DNA from: Chloroflexota bacterium
GTDB taxonomy: Bacteria; Chloroflexota; Dehalococcoidia; Lucifugimonadales; UBA3495
NCBI GenBank assembly: GCA_009837355.1
Contig: VXTR01000068.1
Span: 1 to 64,000 of the forward strand
Length of the DNA: 64,000 nt
Direction of reading: 5' to 3'
Shown here: positions 43,322 through 53,473 of the stretch, piece by piece
Layout: the number at the start of each line of letters is the position of its first letter
How positions within the stretch are numbered: the stretch's first letter is position 1
The notes under the pieces: generated by a model
Seen by the model: only the letters and a program-made list of their open reading frames with translations
What the model was told of the DNA's origin: nothing
Database searches by the model: none
Program-made: the position numbers and the translations under genes

Positions 43322-43514
43322 CGGCTTCATCTCCTTCCGCCGCCCGCAGCAGGCGCGACGACATCACGTCGGACAGGTCCAGGTCTCGCAGGTTCTGCAA
43401 CTCGGCCAAGTAATTATCCAGTTCCGGCCTGACCAGCTCCAGCTCCGCGTCGGACAGTTCGAACCCGCCGTACTCGGCGATAATTCGCTTCAGGGTTTCA
43501 TTGGATACCGGCAT
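43314..43514 (-). CDS. small amidase-associated protein (GatC-like)
   Basis: A 66-residue protein starting MPVSNETLKRIIAEYGGFEL, with two helices and a linker (LVRPELDNYLAELQNLRDLD). Its size, helical pattern and overlap with an amidase gene recall GatC or DUF4089 subunits that wrap around GatA-type amidases. GGGAGG lies eight bases before the ATG at 43514. It is probably an accessory subunit; the family assignment is by context. Confidence 0.65.
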   Translation of the reverse strand: MPVSNETLKRIIAEYGGFELSDAELELVRPELDNYLAELQNLRDLDLSDVMSSRLLRAAEGDEADA

Positions 43515-43587
43515 TGGCAACACCTCCCGGTATAGGCCAGGGTCAGCGTGAGTGTACATCCTGGCATCCAACGGGGCAATGGCGATT

Positions 43588-43615
43588 TTGTCAGCGGGCC
43601 CGCTGCGGGTACAAT
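43588..43615 (+). promoter_or_regulatory. Sigma-70-like promoter of the CoA-transferase gene
   Basis: TTGTCA at 43588-43593, 16 bases, then TACAAT at 43610-43615. Transcription would begin near 43622, giving a leader of about 28 bases with a GGGAGGAA ribosome site. Confidence 0.6.
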
Positions 43616-43649
43616 GGCAACGTTCAAGTCAAGTTACGGGAGGAACCTT

Positions 43650-44834
43650 ATGGCAGCCAACGGCGCAGCGGCGACACTGGACGGAGTGCGGATTCTGGAG
43701 CTGGCCCGCTGGCAGGCGGCTCCACGCGGCGGTCTGATTCTGCGCGACATGGGCGCAGAGGTCATCAAGCTGGAATGGCGCAAGGGCGCCGACCTGCGTG
43801 ATTCCGGTCCCTTCGTGGGCAAAATGAGCGTGCAGTTCGCCGCCTACAACCGGGGCAAGAAGAGCGTTACCCTGAATACGCGCCACGCTGAAGGCAAAGA
43901 ACTGTTCTTCCGGCTGCTGGAGGTTTCTGACGTCGTGCTGGAAAACTTCCGTCCAGGAACTATGGAGCAGATGGGATTCGGCTACGAGGAAATGCGTAAG
44001 GTCAACCCCGGGATCATTCTCGCCTCGGTGTCCGGCTTCGGGCAGTACGGTCCCTACCGCGATCGCCAGTGCTTCGACCCCATAATCCAGGCCATGAGTG
44101 GCTTCGGCGACCAGACGGGCCGGGGCTTCGGCGAACCGATAATGGGCAACGGCCCGGTAATGGATCGTACCGCCGCGCTGCACGCCGTCATCGGTATCCT
44201 AGGCGCCCTCCGCCATCGCGACCGCACCGGTGAAGGCCAGTGGCTGGAAGTGGCCATGCTCGACGGCGGCATCACCCTGGAGGAAGTCGCCCTGGCAATG
44301 TGCTACGAGACGAACACCAACGACTTCGTGCGGGTGGGCACCTTCCTCAAGTGCACCGATGGATGGGTAACCACCGGCGCGGCCCGCGCCGGTATGTGGG
44401 AGCGGATGCTCAAGGTGATGGACTACGACGAGTTGGCGAAGGATCCCGAATTCGCCGCGCCCATGTTTGCCACCGACATGGCTCAGATCCGCATGGAACT
44501 GCTGCGGATGTGGTGCGAGGAGCGAACCGTCAAGGAGGTGGAGGAAGCCCTGGTCGCGGCCGACATCCCGGTGGGCGCGGTCAAGTCCATCCCCGAAGTG
44601 CTGGCCGATGGCCATATGTGGGAGCGTGAGGTGATGATGGAAGCCGACGCTCACGAACCGCCGGGCCAGAAGATACTCGTGCCCGGCCCGACCATCATTA
44701 AGTTTTCCCAAACGCCCACCACCGCCGGCCCTATACCGCACTATGGTGAGCACAACCAGGAAATCTACGGAGACTTGCTGGGCCTGTCCGAGGACCAGAT
44801 GGCTGACTTGGTGGAGAGAGAGATCATAACCTGA
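43650..44834 (+). CDS. CaiB/BaiF family CoA-transferase
   Basis: A 394-residue family III CoA-transferase of standard single-domain length. It starts with LDGVRILELARWQAAPRGG, followed by LRDMGAEVIKLEW, NRGKKSVTLNT and VLENFRPGTMEQMGFGYEEM, all characteristic. It exchanges CoA between organic acids in the cytosol. The start at 43650 follows GGGAGGAA; longer in-frame starts extend back across the promoter and are rejected. Confidence 0.92.
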   Translation: MAANGAAATLDGVRILELARWQAAPRGGLILRDMGAEVIKLEWRKGADLRDSGPFVGKMSVQFAAYNRGKKSVTLNTRHAEGKELFFRLLEVSDVVLENFRPGTMEQMGFGYEEMRKVNPGIILASVSGFGQYGPYRDRQCFDPIIQAMSGFGDQTGRGFGEPIMGNGPVMDRTAALHAVIGILGALRHRDRTGEGQWLEVAMLDGGITLEEVALAMCYETNTNDFVRVGTFLKCTDGWVTTGAARAGMWERMLKVMDYDELAKDPEFAAPMFATDMAQIRMELLRMWCEERTVKEVEEALVAADIPVGAVKSIPEVLADGHMWEREVMMEADAHEPPGQKILVPGPTIIKFSQTPTTAGPIPHYGEHNQEIYGDLLGLSEDQMADLVEREIIT

Positions 44835-44844
44835 AACGGACGGC

Positions 44845-46830
44845 TCAGCCGGCCTTAATCTCGGCCAGTTGTCGGTCAATCTCCTCGGCTTCCAGCGACA
44901 GCCGCTCCCATTCGTCCCACAGCCTCTGCTCTTCGTCCTTAATCATCCGGTACTGCTCGCCGGACGCTTCCAGTTGACCCCGGTCGTCAAACTGTTCCGG
45001 TGCAGCGAACATCGCTTCCAACTGCGCGCTGCGGGACTCCCGCTCGCTGATGGCTGCGCCAATCTCGTCGATGCGGGCGGCAAGCCTGCGGGCCTGGCTG
45101 TTCAGAGCACGCTGCTGTTGCTCTTCAACCGTGAGCGGTCGCCGTCGTGAGCGCCGAGCCGTCTGGACCTTGATGGAATCGTCCGGCTGGCTGCCGTTGG
45201 CGGAAGCTGCTACGGGTTTTACGTCGGCCTGTTGCTGCTTGCGGTACAAGTAATTGTCATAATCACCGGGGAATACCCGTGGTCGTCCGCCGTCGATTTC
45301 GATGATTTTGTTGGCAACCTGCCGGATGAGAGTGCGATCGTGGGTAATCAGGCAGATTGTGCCCTGGTAATCTCCCAGGGCGTCGGCCAGAATTTCGCGT
45401 GATGCTATGTCGAGGTGGTTGGTGGGCTCGTCCATCAGTAGGCAATTACTCGGCTGCATCAGCATTTTCGCCAGCGCCACCCGTGCCTTTTCGCCGCCCG
45501 AGAGCACCGAGACCGGTTTCAGAATGTCGTCGCCGCTGAACAGGAATCCGCCCAGCGTGTTGCGCAGGTTCTGCTCCGATTCCGCCGGCGCGGCCTCCTG
45601 CAATTCCTCAATAGGCGTGTTGGCCGGATTGAGCAGATCCAGCACGTGCTGCGCGTAGTAGGTCGTCTGTACGTTATGGCCGGTCTTGCGCTGGCCGGCG
45701 TCGATGGGCAGCGCTCCGGCCAGTATCTTCAACAGCGTTGACTTCCCTGCTCCGTTGGGGCCAACCAGCGCCACTCGGTCGCCCCGCTCCAGCGTCAGAT
45801 CCAAGCCGCCATAAACTGTGTTGTCGCCGTAGGACTTGCTCACCCCGGCGAGTGTGATGACCTCGGAACCGCTCCGTGGTGGTTCCGGAAACGAATAACG
45901 GACTTTCCTGGTGGCCCTGGGCAGCTCGATGACTTCAACCTTTTCCAGCTGCTTCAGGCGGCTCTGCACCTGCCTCGCCTTGGTGGCCTTATAGCGGAAC
46001 CGCTCGACGAAACGCATCTCCCGCCGCATCTCCCGTTCCTGACGGGCCGCCGCAGCCTCCTTGATTTCCAGCGCGCGCTCCCTGGCCGTCAGGTAGTCGT
46101 CATAGTTGCCTCGATGATGCACAACCTCACCCGGCTCAATGGCCAGCACACGGGTGGCCACCTGATTCAAAAAGGCCCGGTCGTGAGAGGTGATAATCAC
46201 ACCGCCCGGAAAGCCGGCGAGGTACTTCTCAAACCAGAGATTGGCTTCCAGGTCCAGATGGTTGGTCGGCTCGTCCAGCAGCAGCACGTCCGGATTGCGA
46301 AACAGCAGCCGGGCCAACTCGGCCCGCATAATCCACCCGCCGCTGAACTCGCTCATTGACCGGGAAAAATCGGCCGGCTTGAATCCCAGTCCGGACAGAA
46401 TCGCCTTGGCCTCATACTCTCGGTCGTCTCCGCCAGCGTATTCCAACTCCCGGTCAAGTTGGGCTAGTCTTGCCATCAATTCACGCTGTTTCTCCGGGTC
46501 CGTCTCCGAGGCCAGGATACTGCGCTCGTCGGCTATCCGCCTGGAGACAGCGATGACCTCGGTGTTGGCTTGCAGCACTTCGTCCAGCAGCGAACGTCCG
46601 GCAAAGGGCGCGGGTTCCTGCTTCAGGTAGCCCGCTGTAGCTCTGCGTTGCCCCGATACCGTTCCGGTATCCGGCGGCGTTTCGCCGGCGAGAATGTCCA
46701 GCAGCGTGGTCTTGCCGGAGCCGTTTGCGCCAATCAGGGCGATCCGGTCGCCGGCCGTTATGGAGAAATCCAGCCTGCTGAACAAGATGCGGTCGGCGTA
46801 GGCCTTGCTGATGTTGGCTGCGGTCAGCAT
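44845..46830 (-). CDS. ABC-F family ATP-binding protein
   Basis: A 661-residue soluble protein with two ABC ATPase domains: Walker [10 protein letters not shown] (near residue 33) and GPNGAGKST (near 355), signatures EFSGGWIMR and LSGGEKAR, and Walker [20 protein letters not shown] and [13 protein letters not shown]. The linker between them is basic, as usual for ribosome-interacting ABC-F proteins (Uup, EttA, YdiF-like), and the C-terminus is a coiled coil (about residues 580-661). No membrane parts are present. It probably acts on translating ribosomes. A methyltransferase gene ends six bases upstream. Confidence 0.93.
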   Translation of the reverse strand: MLTAANISKAYADRILFSRLDFSITAGDRIALIGANGSGKTTLLDILAGETPPDTGTVSGQRRATAGYLKQEPAPFAGRSLLDEVLQANTEVIAVSRRIADERSILASETDPEKQRELMARLAQLDRELEYAGGDDREYEAKAILSGLGFKPADFSRSMSEFSGGWIMRAELARLLFRNPDVLLLDEPTNHLDLEANLWFEKYLAGFPGGVIITSHDRAFLNQVATRVLAIEPGEVVHHRGNYDDYLTARERALEIKEAAAARQEREMRREMRFVERFRYKATKARQVQSRLKQLEKVEVIELPRATRKVRYSFPEPPRSGSEVITLAGVSKSYGDNTVYGGLDLTLERGDRVALVGPNGAGKSTLLKILAGALPIDAGQRKTGHNVQTTYYAQHVLDLLNPANTPIEELQEAAPAESEQNLRNTLGGFLFSGDDILKPVSVLSGGEKARVALAKMLMQPSNCLLMDEPTNHLDIASREILADALGDYQGTICLITHDRTLIRQVANKIIEIDGGRPRVFPGDYDNYLYRKQQQADVKPVAASANGSQPDDSIKVQTARRSRRRPLTVEEQQQRALNSQARRLAARIDEIGAAISERESRSAQLEAMFAAPEQFDDRGQLEASGEQYRMIKDEEQRLWDEWERLSLEAEEIDRQLAEIKAG

Positions 46831-46836
46831 TCGGCG

Positions 46837-47664
46837 CTATCCGCGGGGTTTGACGCCGATGACCTCTCCGAACGCAAGGCCGCCCACGGCTCCGGGGTCG
46901 TCCTTCCACTCATCCATCTCGACGCGCCATCGCTCGAATTGCTCGTGGGTCGCCAGCCTATACTGCGTCGCCGCCTCAACCACTCTCGGCATAAAGAACC
47001 AGTCGCAGATAAACGCGTGCAGAAATGCCACGTCGGGGGCGGAGCTGAAGAAGTCAAACGACGCGCTGGTGCGGATGTCGGCGAACCCGGCCCGCAGCAG
47101 GTGAGCTTTCAGCTCCTTTCCCATTTCCGGATGCCCTCCGTTGGCGGCCAGCAGATTGATGAACGTGCTCCACGCTTCCGGAGTAGTTTCGCCCATCGGC
47201 TCGCTGAAGGAACTGGAGGCAATCATCTCCCGGCTGGCGATAATGCCGCCGGGTTTCAGCACCCGCTGCACCTCTTGCAATGCCCGCTGGGTGTCGGGGA
47301 CGTGCATCAGTACGGCGTGGCAGTGCGCTGCGTCAAAGTAGCCGTCCTCAAAGGGAAGTTCGTACACGTTGCCCACGTGAAAGGTGATGTTGTCGTGCCC
47401 GCCGGCCGCGGCGGCGGCGCGGGCCAGCTCGACCCGCGATTCCTCCATGTCAATGCCGTGGACTTCCCCGGGCCGCACTGCCTCGGCCAAGCCCACTGTG
47501 ATGGTGCCGGGCCCGCAGCCGAAGTCAAGCAGGCGGAACCCGCTATCCAAATTCGGCAGCAGGTGAGCGGCGTTGGCCTGAGCGTTGCGTCGGTCCAGCA
47601 GTTGCAGGAATTCCGGGCTGTAGCCCATGGTGTATTCGGGTGTCGGGGCGGCAGCCTCTGGCAT
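46837..47664 (-). CDS. class I SAM-dependent methyltransferase
   Basis: A 275-residue methyltransferase with LLDFGCGPGTITVGLAEAV as SAM motif I (about residues 47-65), an acidic residue in GIDMEESRVELAR, and FDAAHCHAVLMHVPD as motif II/III of the UbiE-like group. GGAG lies upstream of the ATG. The ABC-F gene starts six bases after its stop, so they are co-transcribed. The acceptor is unknown. Confidence 0.88.
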   Translation of the reverse strand: MPEAAAPTPEYTMGYSPEFLQLLDRRNAQANAAHLLPNLDSGFRLLDFGCGPGTITVGLAEAVRPGEVHGIDMEESRVELARAAAAAGGHDNITFHVGNVYELPFEDGYFDAAHCHAVLMHVPDTQRALQEVQRVLKPGGIIASREMIASSSFSEPMGETTPEAWSTFINLLAANGGHPEMGKELKAHLLRAGFADIRTSASFDFFSSAPDVAFLHAFICDWFFMPRVVEAATQYRLATHEQFERWRVEMDEWKDDPGAVGGLAFGEVIGVKPRG

Positions 47665-47770
47665 TAGCGTGGCTCCTGGCTAAAAATTCACGACGGCAAA
47701 ACGGCCATTTCGTTTCGCAATCAAGCGCGAAATGGCCATTGCACAGCAAAGACCGATTACCCTGGTGAAA

Positions 47771-47861
47771 TGGCGGAGAGAGCGGGATTCGAACCCGCGA
47801 TGCGCCAGAGACGCATACCGGTTTTCGAGACCGGCGCCTTCAACCACTCGGCCACCTCTCC
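47771..47861 (-). tRNA. tRNA-Ser (anticodon CGA), CCA encoded
   Basis: On the - strand the gene starts GGAGAGGTGGCCGAGTGG and ends with CCA at 47771-47773. The anticodon stem CCGGT/ACCGG holds CTCGAAA, giving CGA. A long variable arm (TATGCGTCTCTGGCGCAT) is typical of tRNA-Ser, and the T-arm has GGTTCGAATCC. Confidence 0.95.
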
Positions 47862-47910
47862 GCGTGGGTTCCCCTAATATTGTAGCAGATACCGAGTAAT
47901 TAGTGCGTGC

Positions 47911-47916
47911 TATAAT
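47911..47916 (+). promoter_or_regulatory. -10 box of a near-leaderless helicase transcript
   Basis: TATAAT stands ten bases before the ATG at 47926, so transcription would begin about three bases before the start codon. No ribosome site exists in this gap. The -35 region shows no good match. Confidence 0.5.
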
Positions 47917-47925
47917 CGCCGCGTT

Positions 47926-50466
47926 ATGTCGTTGCAGCCGCAGTTTTCCGAACATCCGCCCAGTGATTCCAGCCCACCGGCGTCCGCTCCCTACTGGGCA
48001 GAGCCGCCCTCCTCGCCCTACTGGAGTGATGCGGAACTGGCAGAAATCGGGGCCGGTGTAACCTCCGGCATAACCCCCTCGGAGGGTTCGCCAGCCATCC
48101 TGCAAGGGCTGAACGAACCGCAACAGCAGGCCGTGCTCTGCACCAGGGGGCCGCTGCTGATTGTAGCCGGCCCGGGTTCCGGCAAAACCCGCGTGATTAC
48201 CCACCGCATCGCCTATCTGGTCACCGAATGCGGCGTAGCGCCGTGGCGCATCCTGGCCGTGACCTTTACCAACAAGGCGGCCCGGGAGATGCGGGAGCGG
48301 CTGGACCGCCTGATGCTCGGCTCCGGCGAGGCCGTAACCATGGGAACCTTTCATGCGGTTTGCGCCCGTATCCTCCGGCGCCACGGCGAACGGGTTGGCC
48401 TTGACCGCAACTTCACGATTTACGACCAGGACGACCAGGTTGACGCCGTCAAGTCGGCCATGCAGCTGGCGGATATTGACCCCCGAAGCTACAACCCCCG
48501 TGCCCTGCTGTCCCGCATCTCGGCGGCTAAAAGCGGCTTGCTGGACTCTCGGCAAATGGCGGCGACGGCTTACGACGCTGACGACGAGTACGGCGCCCAC
48601 TGGATTGACGTCTGCGCGCGAGTCTATCACTACTACGAAGAGGCGCTGACCCGGCAAAACGCGCTGGATTTCGACGACCTGCTGATGCGCACGATCCAAC
48701 TGCTGGAAAACACGCCGGAAGTGCAGGCGCAGTACCATGATCGCTACCGGCATCTGCTAATCGACGAGTTCCAGGACACCAACGTGGCGCAGTACCGGCT
48801 GGCCCGGCTGCTTACCGGGCCCCACCAGAACCTCTGCGTGGTGGGCGATCCCGACCAGAGCATCTACTCCTGGCGTAACGCCGACATCCGCAACATACTG
48901 AGCTTTCAGAACGATTTTCCCAACGCCACAGTAATCGGCCTGGGCGAGAACTATCGCTCCACGCAGAATATCCTGAACGCCGCTGCATCCGTCATCTCCG
49001 TTAACACGGAGCGCATTGAGCGTCCCCTGTTCACCAATAACCCGGTGGGGCGGTCCATCACCCTGCACGAGGCGTACAGTGAAGAGGATGAAGCGGCCTG
49101 GGCGGTGGACGAAGTTACCCGGCTCGCCAGGTCGAAGGAATACCGATCCGGCGACTGCGCGATTATGTACCGCATCAACGCCCAGAGCCGGGCCTTTGAA
49201 GACCAGTGTATGCGCCAGGGTGTTCCCTACCGCTTGGTCGGTGGAGTCCGGTTTTACCACCGCAAGGAAATCAAGGATGCTATGTGCTACCTGCGGGTGA
49301 TTTACAACCCCGACGATGAGGTCAGCCTGCAGCGAATAATCAACACACCGCCCCGCGGCATCGGCGCCAAGACCGTGCAACAGTTGACGATGTTCGCCGC
49401 CAGGTCGGGCATTACCACACGGGCCGCGATGCGCGAAATGGCGGCTGCCCGAACGGAAGACCGCCCTTATCCCATCCAGGTTACGCCGCGGGCGGCGCGC
49501 TCCATCGCAGACCTGTCGGTTACGCTGGACCGGCTGGGCGGGGCGGCGCGGGAGCTTGGGGTTGCCGACCTGTTGGACCGGGTTATGGACATGAGCGGGC
49601 TGGCCCGGCACATCCAGGCGCAGGACGACAGCGAAGAGCGTTGGGAGAACATCCTGGAGCTGCGCGGCCTGGCGGAAGACTACGGCCCGTCCGGAGACGG
49701 CTCCGCCGACGGGCTGAGCGCTTTCCTGGAACGCGTGTCCCTGGTATCGGACGTGGACAGCTACGAGCAGTCCGATGATGCGCTGACCTTGATTACCCTG
49801 CACCAGGCCAAGGGGCTGGAGTTTCCCGTCGTGATGATGGCCGGTATGGAAGAAGGGCTGCTGCCCCACAGCCGCTCCATGGATACGGCGCGCGAAATTG
49901 AAGAAGAACGCCGCCTCTGCTACGTGGGAATGACGCGGGCCAAAGAGCGGCTGTACCTCCTGCGGGCTTTCCGGCGGCGTTATCCATCTTCCGGCGGGGT
50001 TTCCCTGCCCTCGCGCTTCTTGGAAGACGTGCCTGAGGAAGTTCTGGCTTCTCCAGCGTCGGAACGACGCCCGGGTTCGCAATCCGGCGAGTACGGCTTG
50101 ACGCCGGGACGTCCCGGCCGCAACGAAAACGCCGTCATAGGCGGGGAATACAGCACCCGCCGCCGCGAATCACGCACTCGCTTGGGCGACGGCGCCGGAG
50201 CCGGCGGCGAAGCGACCCGGGGTCGGCTGCGCGGCAACATCGACGAGCGACTCACTGAATGGGATTCCAGCCGCTCGGCGCGGCCCAAAAAATCGGAGCC
50301 TGTTCCCCTGTCAGTGGGCGAAATCGTGCGCCATTCCGTATTCGGAGAGGGCGTAGTGCAGGAAGTGCAGGGAACCGGCGACACCGAGCAGGCCACGGTG
50401 AACTTCGGCGGCGATGTGGGACTGAAACGCCTCCTGGTCTCTCTGGCGCCTTTGGAAAGAGGCTAG
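47926..50466 (+). CDS. UvrD/PcrA-type ATP-dependent DNA helicase
   Basis: An 846-residue superfamily 1A helicase. A disordered 60-residue N-terminus precedes LNEPQQQAVLCTRGPLLIVA and the Walker A GPGSGKT at 83-89. Motif Ia (AVTFTNKAAREMRERL), Walker B (DEFQDTN), motif IV (RSTQNILNAAASVI), motif V (LITLHQAKGLEFPVVMMAG) and motif VI (YVGMTRAKERLYLL) are all intact. The C-terminal tail with VGEIVRHSVFGEGVV is the PcrA/UvrD Tudor-like domain that binds RNA polymerase. It unwinds DNA in repair and replication. The transcript may be leaderless. Confidence 0.95.
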   Translation: MSLQPQFSEHPPSDSSPPASAPYWAEPPSSPYWSDAELAEIGAGVTSGITPSEGSPAILQGLNEPQQQAVLCTRGPLLIVAGPGSGKTRVITHRIAYLVTECGVAPWRILAVTFTNKAAREMRERLDRLMLGSGEAVTMGTFHAVCARILRRHGERVGLDRNFTIYDQDDQVDAVKSAMQLADIDPRSYNPRALLSRISAAKSGLLDSRQMAATAYDADDEYGAHWIDVCARVYHYYEEALTRQNALDFDDLLMRTIQLLENTPEVQAQYHDRYRHLLIDEFQDTNVAQYRLARLLTGPHQNLCVVGDPDQSIYSWRNADIRNILSFQNDFPNATVIGLGENYRSTQNILNAAASVISVNTERIERPLFTNNPVGRSITLHEAYSEEDEAAWAVDEVTRLARSKEYRSGDCAIMYRINAQSRAFEDQCMRQGVPYRLVGGVRFYHRKEIKDAMCYLRVIYNPDDEVSLQRIINTPPRGIGAKTVQQLTMFAARSGITTRAAMREMAAARTEDRPYPIQVTPRAARSIADLSVTLDRLGGAARELGVADLLDRVMDMSGLARHIQAQDDSEERWENILELRGLAEDYGPSGDGSADGLSAFLERVSLVSDVDSYEQSDDALTLITLHQAKGLEFPVVMMAGMEEGLLPHSRSMDTAREIEEERRLCYVGMTRAKERLYLLRAFRRRYPSSGGVSLPSRFLEDVPEEVLASPASERRPGSQSGEYGLTPGRPGRNENAVIGGEYSTRRRESRTRLGDGAGAGGEATRGRLRGNIDERLTEWDSSRSARPKKSEPVPLSVGEIVRHSVFGEGVVQEVQGTGDTEQATVNFGGDVGLKRLLVSLAPLERG

Positions 50467-50476
50467 TTTTAGGGAA

Positions 50477-50505
50477 TTGACCTGCCAGTGCGCGGGTAAT
50501 ATACT
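50477..50505 (+). promoter_or_regulatory. Sigma-70-like promoter of the ABC importer operon
   Basis: TTGACC at 50477-50482, 17 bases, then TATACT at 50500-50505. It lies 66 bases before the TTG start of the binding-protein gene. Confidence 0.7.
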
Positions 50506-50571
50506 AGGCGAACTCTGTCGCCCCGGCTCGAACCCCGGCGGCACAAACGCTACGTCATCGGAGGGACCAAA

Positions 50572-52395
50572 TTGGTTAAGCCTACGATTATCACCGTAAT
50601 GGTTGCAGCTCTTCTGTTGGCCATCGGCATTGCCTGCGGCGGCACAACTGACGAGCCGTCAGCCCCGGCTTCCGGACAAACCACTGAACAGCAACAGACC
50701 GGCTCCGCTCCGGCGGCTACCGAAGCGCCTGCTCAGCCCGCTACTCCAATTCCCACCGTCATCGCAACGGCAACTCCCAGCCCGACCAACACGCCCAGCG
50801 CCGCGCAGGAGACTGCCGCCTTGGGCGGCCGACTGCGTATCGCGACGATTCCGCCGGTGCAGCAATTGGTCGGCAGTTGGTTGGGAACTACAACCTCGGC
50901 CAACACCCAGGTTCGCCCCTTTACCGACCCGCTGGTTCACACCGACCGCTTTGACGGTTCCCTGGTGCCGGGCCTGGCGACGGAATGGGAAGCCAACGAG
51001 GACGGCACTCAGTGGACGTTCCATCTGCGGGACGACGTGAACTTCCACGACGGAACGCCCTTCACGGCCAACGACGTGCCTCACAGCGCCTCTCTCATCA
51101 TTCGCGAAGACGCTATCGCCACCGACACCGGTCTGTTCCGAGGGCTGTTCGGAGATGACGAAGCAGAACTGCTCTCCAACATCGTTGCCTTGGATGACAG
51201 CACCGTCCAATTCAACTTGAAGACGCCCAACTCCCTGATGGACTTCTTCGCCGGCGCCCAGCAGGGTAACCTGTTTATGTACTCCAAGGCCCAGTACGAC
51301 GACGGCGGCATCGAGGCTTATGAGAACCCCACCGGCGTGGGTCCCTGGCAGTTTGTAGAGCGCACCATCGACGTCAACCTCCTGTACTCGCGCAACGCGG
51401 ACCACTACCGCCGCTCGCCCTTCTTCGAAGAAATGGAATACGTGCTGATTCCTGAAGAAACTACCCGGCTGGCCCAGTTGACCACCGGGCAGGTGCAGAT
51501 TGGCGAAATCAGCCGCGAGCTGCACACGGACGCGCAAGGCCAGAATCTGGCTGTCCTGCAAAGCGAACTGCCCTCCATCCAGGTGGCCTTCATTATCGGC
51601 GGTGTGTACAACCCTGAGGAAGCCGGCCCCTGTAAGCAGGAAGGCTTTGAGGACTGCTTCTACCAGGAAGGCGATCCCCACCTGAACCCGATGGTTCGTG
51701 AAGCTATCAACCGGGCCATCAATCGGGAAGAAATCAACACCGAGTTGTTCGGCGGCATTGGTCGGCAGCACACCGTTTGGGGCTACCACCCGGCTCTGCC
51801 CGGATACAACCCCCGCTGGACCGAAGAGTTTGACGAAAAGTATGGCTACGACCCGGACAGGGCGCGCCAGCTGCTGGAAGAGTCCGGCTACGCCGGTTAC
51901 GACCTGACGTTGCTCCTCACCGAGCTCCCCGGGGTTCCGGAAATGATTCCTATGGGTGAGGCGGCCTTCTCCTATTTGAGCGCCGTGGGCATCAACGTCA
52001 CCACCCAGCCCATCAAGTGGTCTGACTACCGGGCCAAGTACTACCGTCCCGGCAAGACCCATGGCACGCTGGCGGCAACGCGCGGTACGTATCGGCCGGC
52101 CGACATCACCCTGCGCTTTTACAACCGCAGCGGCGACGCCGGTTTCTGGCGCACCTCGGTTGATCCCATGACCGACGTGCTGTACGACAAGGCCACCCAG
52201 AGCGTGGACCCGGAGGTCAAAGCCAAGGCTCTCTCCGATCTGGGAGACCTGAAGTTTGACCTGTATTCGGAAGTGCCCATCGTGTGGCTGCCCGCGCAGA
52301 TCGTGGTCAACCCCGCCGAGATTGGCGAGATGGCCTGGCCCGGCAACATCAACGCATCTTTCACTCACACCGAGTACATCACTCCCGCCCAGTAA
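50572..52395 (+). CDS. ABC transporter substrate-binding lipoprotein (peptide/opine type)
   Basis: A 607-residue solute-binding protein of family 5 (SBP_bac_5). A TTG start with GGAGGG six bases upstream leads to a lipoprotein signal (VMVAALLLAIGIAC, with the lipidated Cys near residue 22), followed by a Thr/Pro/Ala-rich linker. The mature part has WTFHLRDDVNFHDGTPFTAN and the C-terminal EVPIVWLPAQ region. Family members bind oligopeptides, nickel or sugars. It starts a three-gene operon with two permeases. Confidence 0.92.
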   Translation: MVKPTIITVMVAALLLAIGIACGGTTDEPSAPASGQTTEQQQTGSAPAATEAPAQPATPIPTVIATATPSPTNTPSAAQETAALGGRLRIATIPPVQQLVGSWLGTTTSANTQVRPFTDPLVHTDRFDGSLVPGLATEWEANEDGTQWTFHLRDDVNFHDGTPFTANDVPHSASLIIREDAIATDTGLFRGLFGDDEAELLSNIVALDDSTVQFNLKTPNSLMDFFAGAQQGNLFMYSKAQYDDGGIEAYENPTGVGPWQFVERTIDVNLLYSRNADHYRRSPFFEEMEYVLIPEETTRLAQLTTGQVQIGEISRELHTDAQGQNLAVLQSELPSIQVAFIIGGVYNPEEAGPCKQEGFEDCFYQEGDPHLNPMVREAINRAINREEINTELFGGIGRQHTVWGYHPALPGYNPRWTEEFDEKYGYDPDRARQLLEESGYAGYDLTLLLTELPGVPEMIPMGEAAFSYLSAVGINVTTQPIKWSDYRAKYYRPGKTHGTLAATRGTYRPADITLRFYNRSGDAGFWRTSVDPMTDVLYDKATQSVDPEVKAKALSDLGDLKFDLYSEVPIVWLPAQIVVNPAEIGEMAWPGNINASFTHTEYITPAQ

Positions 52396-52537
52396 ATCGC
52401 TGGCGAGACAGTGCCAAATGGTAGAGGCGGGTGGCAAACTCGCCTCTACACCGAATGACAATCCACCAACCGACGAAATAATCGGCATCCCGGTTTTGTC
52501 ATTTGCCGATGCCGGACACGTCGTAAGGTAACGAACT

Positions 52538-53461
52538 GTGCAACGTTACATTCTGATGCGGGTCGCTCAGTCTGTTCTGACCCTCCTAATCTTGACGGTT
52601 ATCGTCTTTTCACTGGCTCGTATTGCCGGCGACCCGTTGGACGTCTTGCTGCCTTTGGAGGCAACTGTACAGGACGCCGAACGGCTGCGCGCGGAATGGG
52701 GCTTGGACCGCCCGCTCTATGTCCAATACTTCACGTTCCTGGGCAACGCTCTGACCGGCGACTTCGGAGAATCGCTGCGCGTGCGCGGTCGCACCGCCAT
52801 GAGCCTGGTGCTGGAGCGCCTACCCAACACTGCAGCCCTGGCCGGCGTGGCGGTCGTGGTTGCCACGGCAATTGCCGTACCCATTGGCGTGTTGTCGGCG
52901 GTGAAGAAAGACACGCCCTTTGACTATGTGGGCAAGGCGATAGCCTTATTCGGACAGTCCCTGCCGGCTTTTTGGCTGGGACTGATGTTGATGTGGGTAT
53001 TCGCCGCGCAGCTGGGATGGTTCCCTGTATCCGGCAAGGAACAGGGAGTGCTGTCCTACATTCTGCCGGCTATCGCCATCGGCTGGTTCCAGGTGGCGGC
53101 CCTCATGCGACTGGTCCGGTCGTCAATGCTGGACGTGCTGGATTCGGAATACGTCAAGCTGGCTCGCATCAAGGGTGTCGTGGAGTGGAAGGTAATCTGG
53201 AAACACTGTCTGCGCAACGCGGCAATCGCGCCGTTCACGTACTTCGCGCTGATTATCGGGTCCCTGATGGTTGGCTCTGTCTCCATCGAGTTCGTGTTCG
53301 CCTGGCCCGGAGTGGGCCGGCTGGCGGTGGACGCCGCGAACACCAAGGACTTTCCGGTAGTGCAGGCGGTTGTGATTACCTTCTGCATGGTCTATATCGT
53401 GGCCAACCTGCTGGTGGACATTGCCTACGCTTACGTTGACCCTCGGATTCGTTTCGATTAG
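52538..53461 (+). CDS. ABC transporter permease (DppB-like)
   Basis: A 307-residue integral membrane protein starting at a GTG: MQRYILMRVAQSVLTLLILT, typical of DppB/OppB with an N-terminal helix and a periplasmic domain. The EAA loop is at YVKLARIKGVVEWKVIWKHC, contacting the ATPase. About six membrane spans are expected. The second permease starts 12 bases downstream. Confidence 0.92.
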   Translation: MQRYILMRVAQSVLTLLILTVIVFSLARIAGDPLDVLLPLEATVQDAERLRAEWGLDRPLYVQYFTFLGNALTGDFGESLRVRGRTAMSLVLERLPNTAALAGVAVVVATAIAVPIGVLSAVKKDTPFDYVGKAIALFGQSLPAFWLGLMLMWVFAAQLGWFPVSGKEQGVLSYILPAIAIGWFQVAALMRLVRSSMLDVLDSEYVKLARIKGVVEWKVIWKHCLRNAAIAPFTYFALIIGSLMVGSVSIEFVFAWPGVGRLAVDAANTKDFPVVQAVVITFCMVYIVANLLVDIAYAYVDPRIRFD

Positions 53462-53473
53462 GAGAATGCCTCT

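Noticed and set aside
50659-52488. Long - strand frame opposite the binding-protein gene.
   Set aside because: Antisense shadow with no domain.
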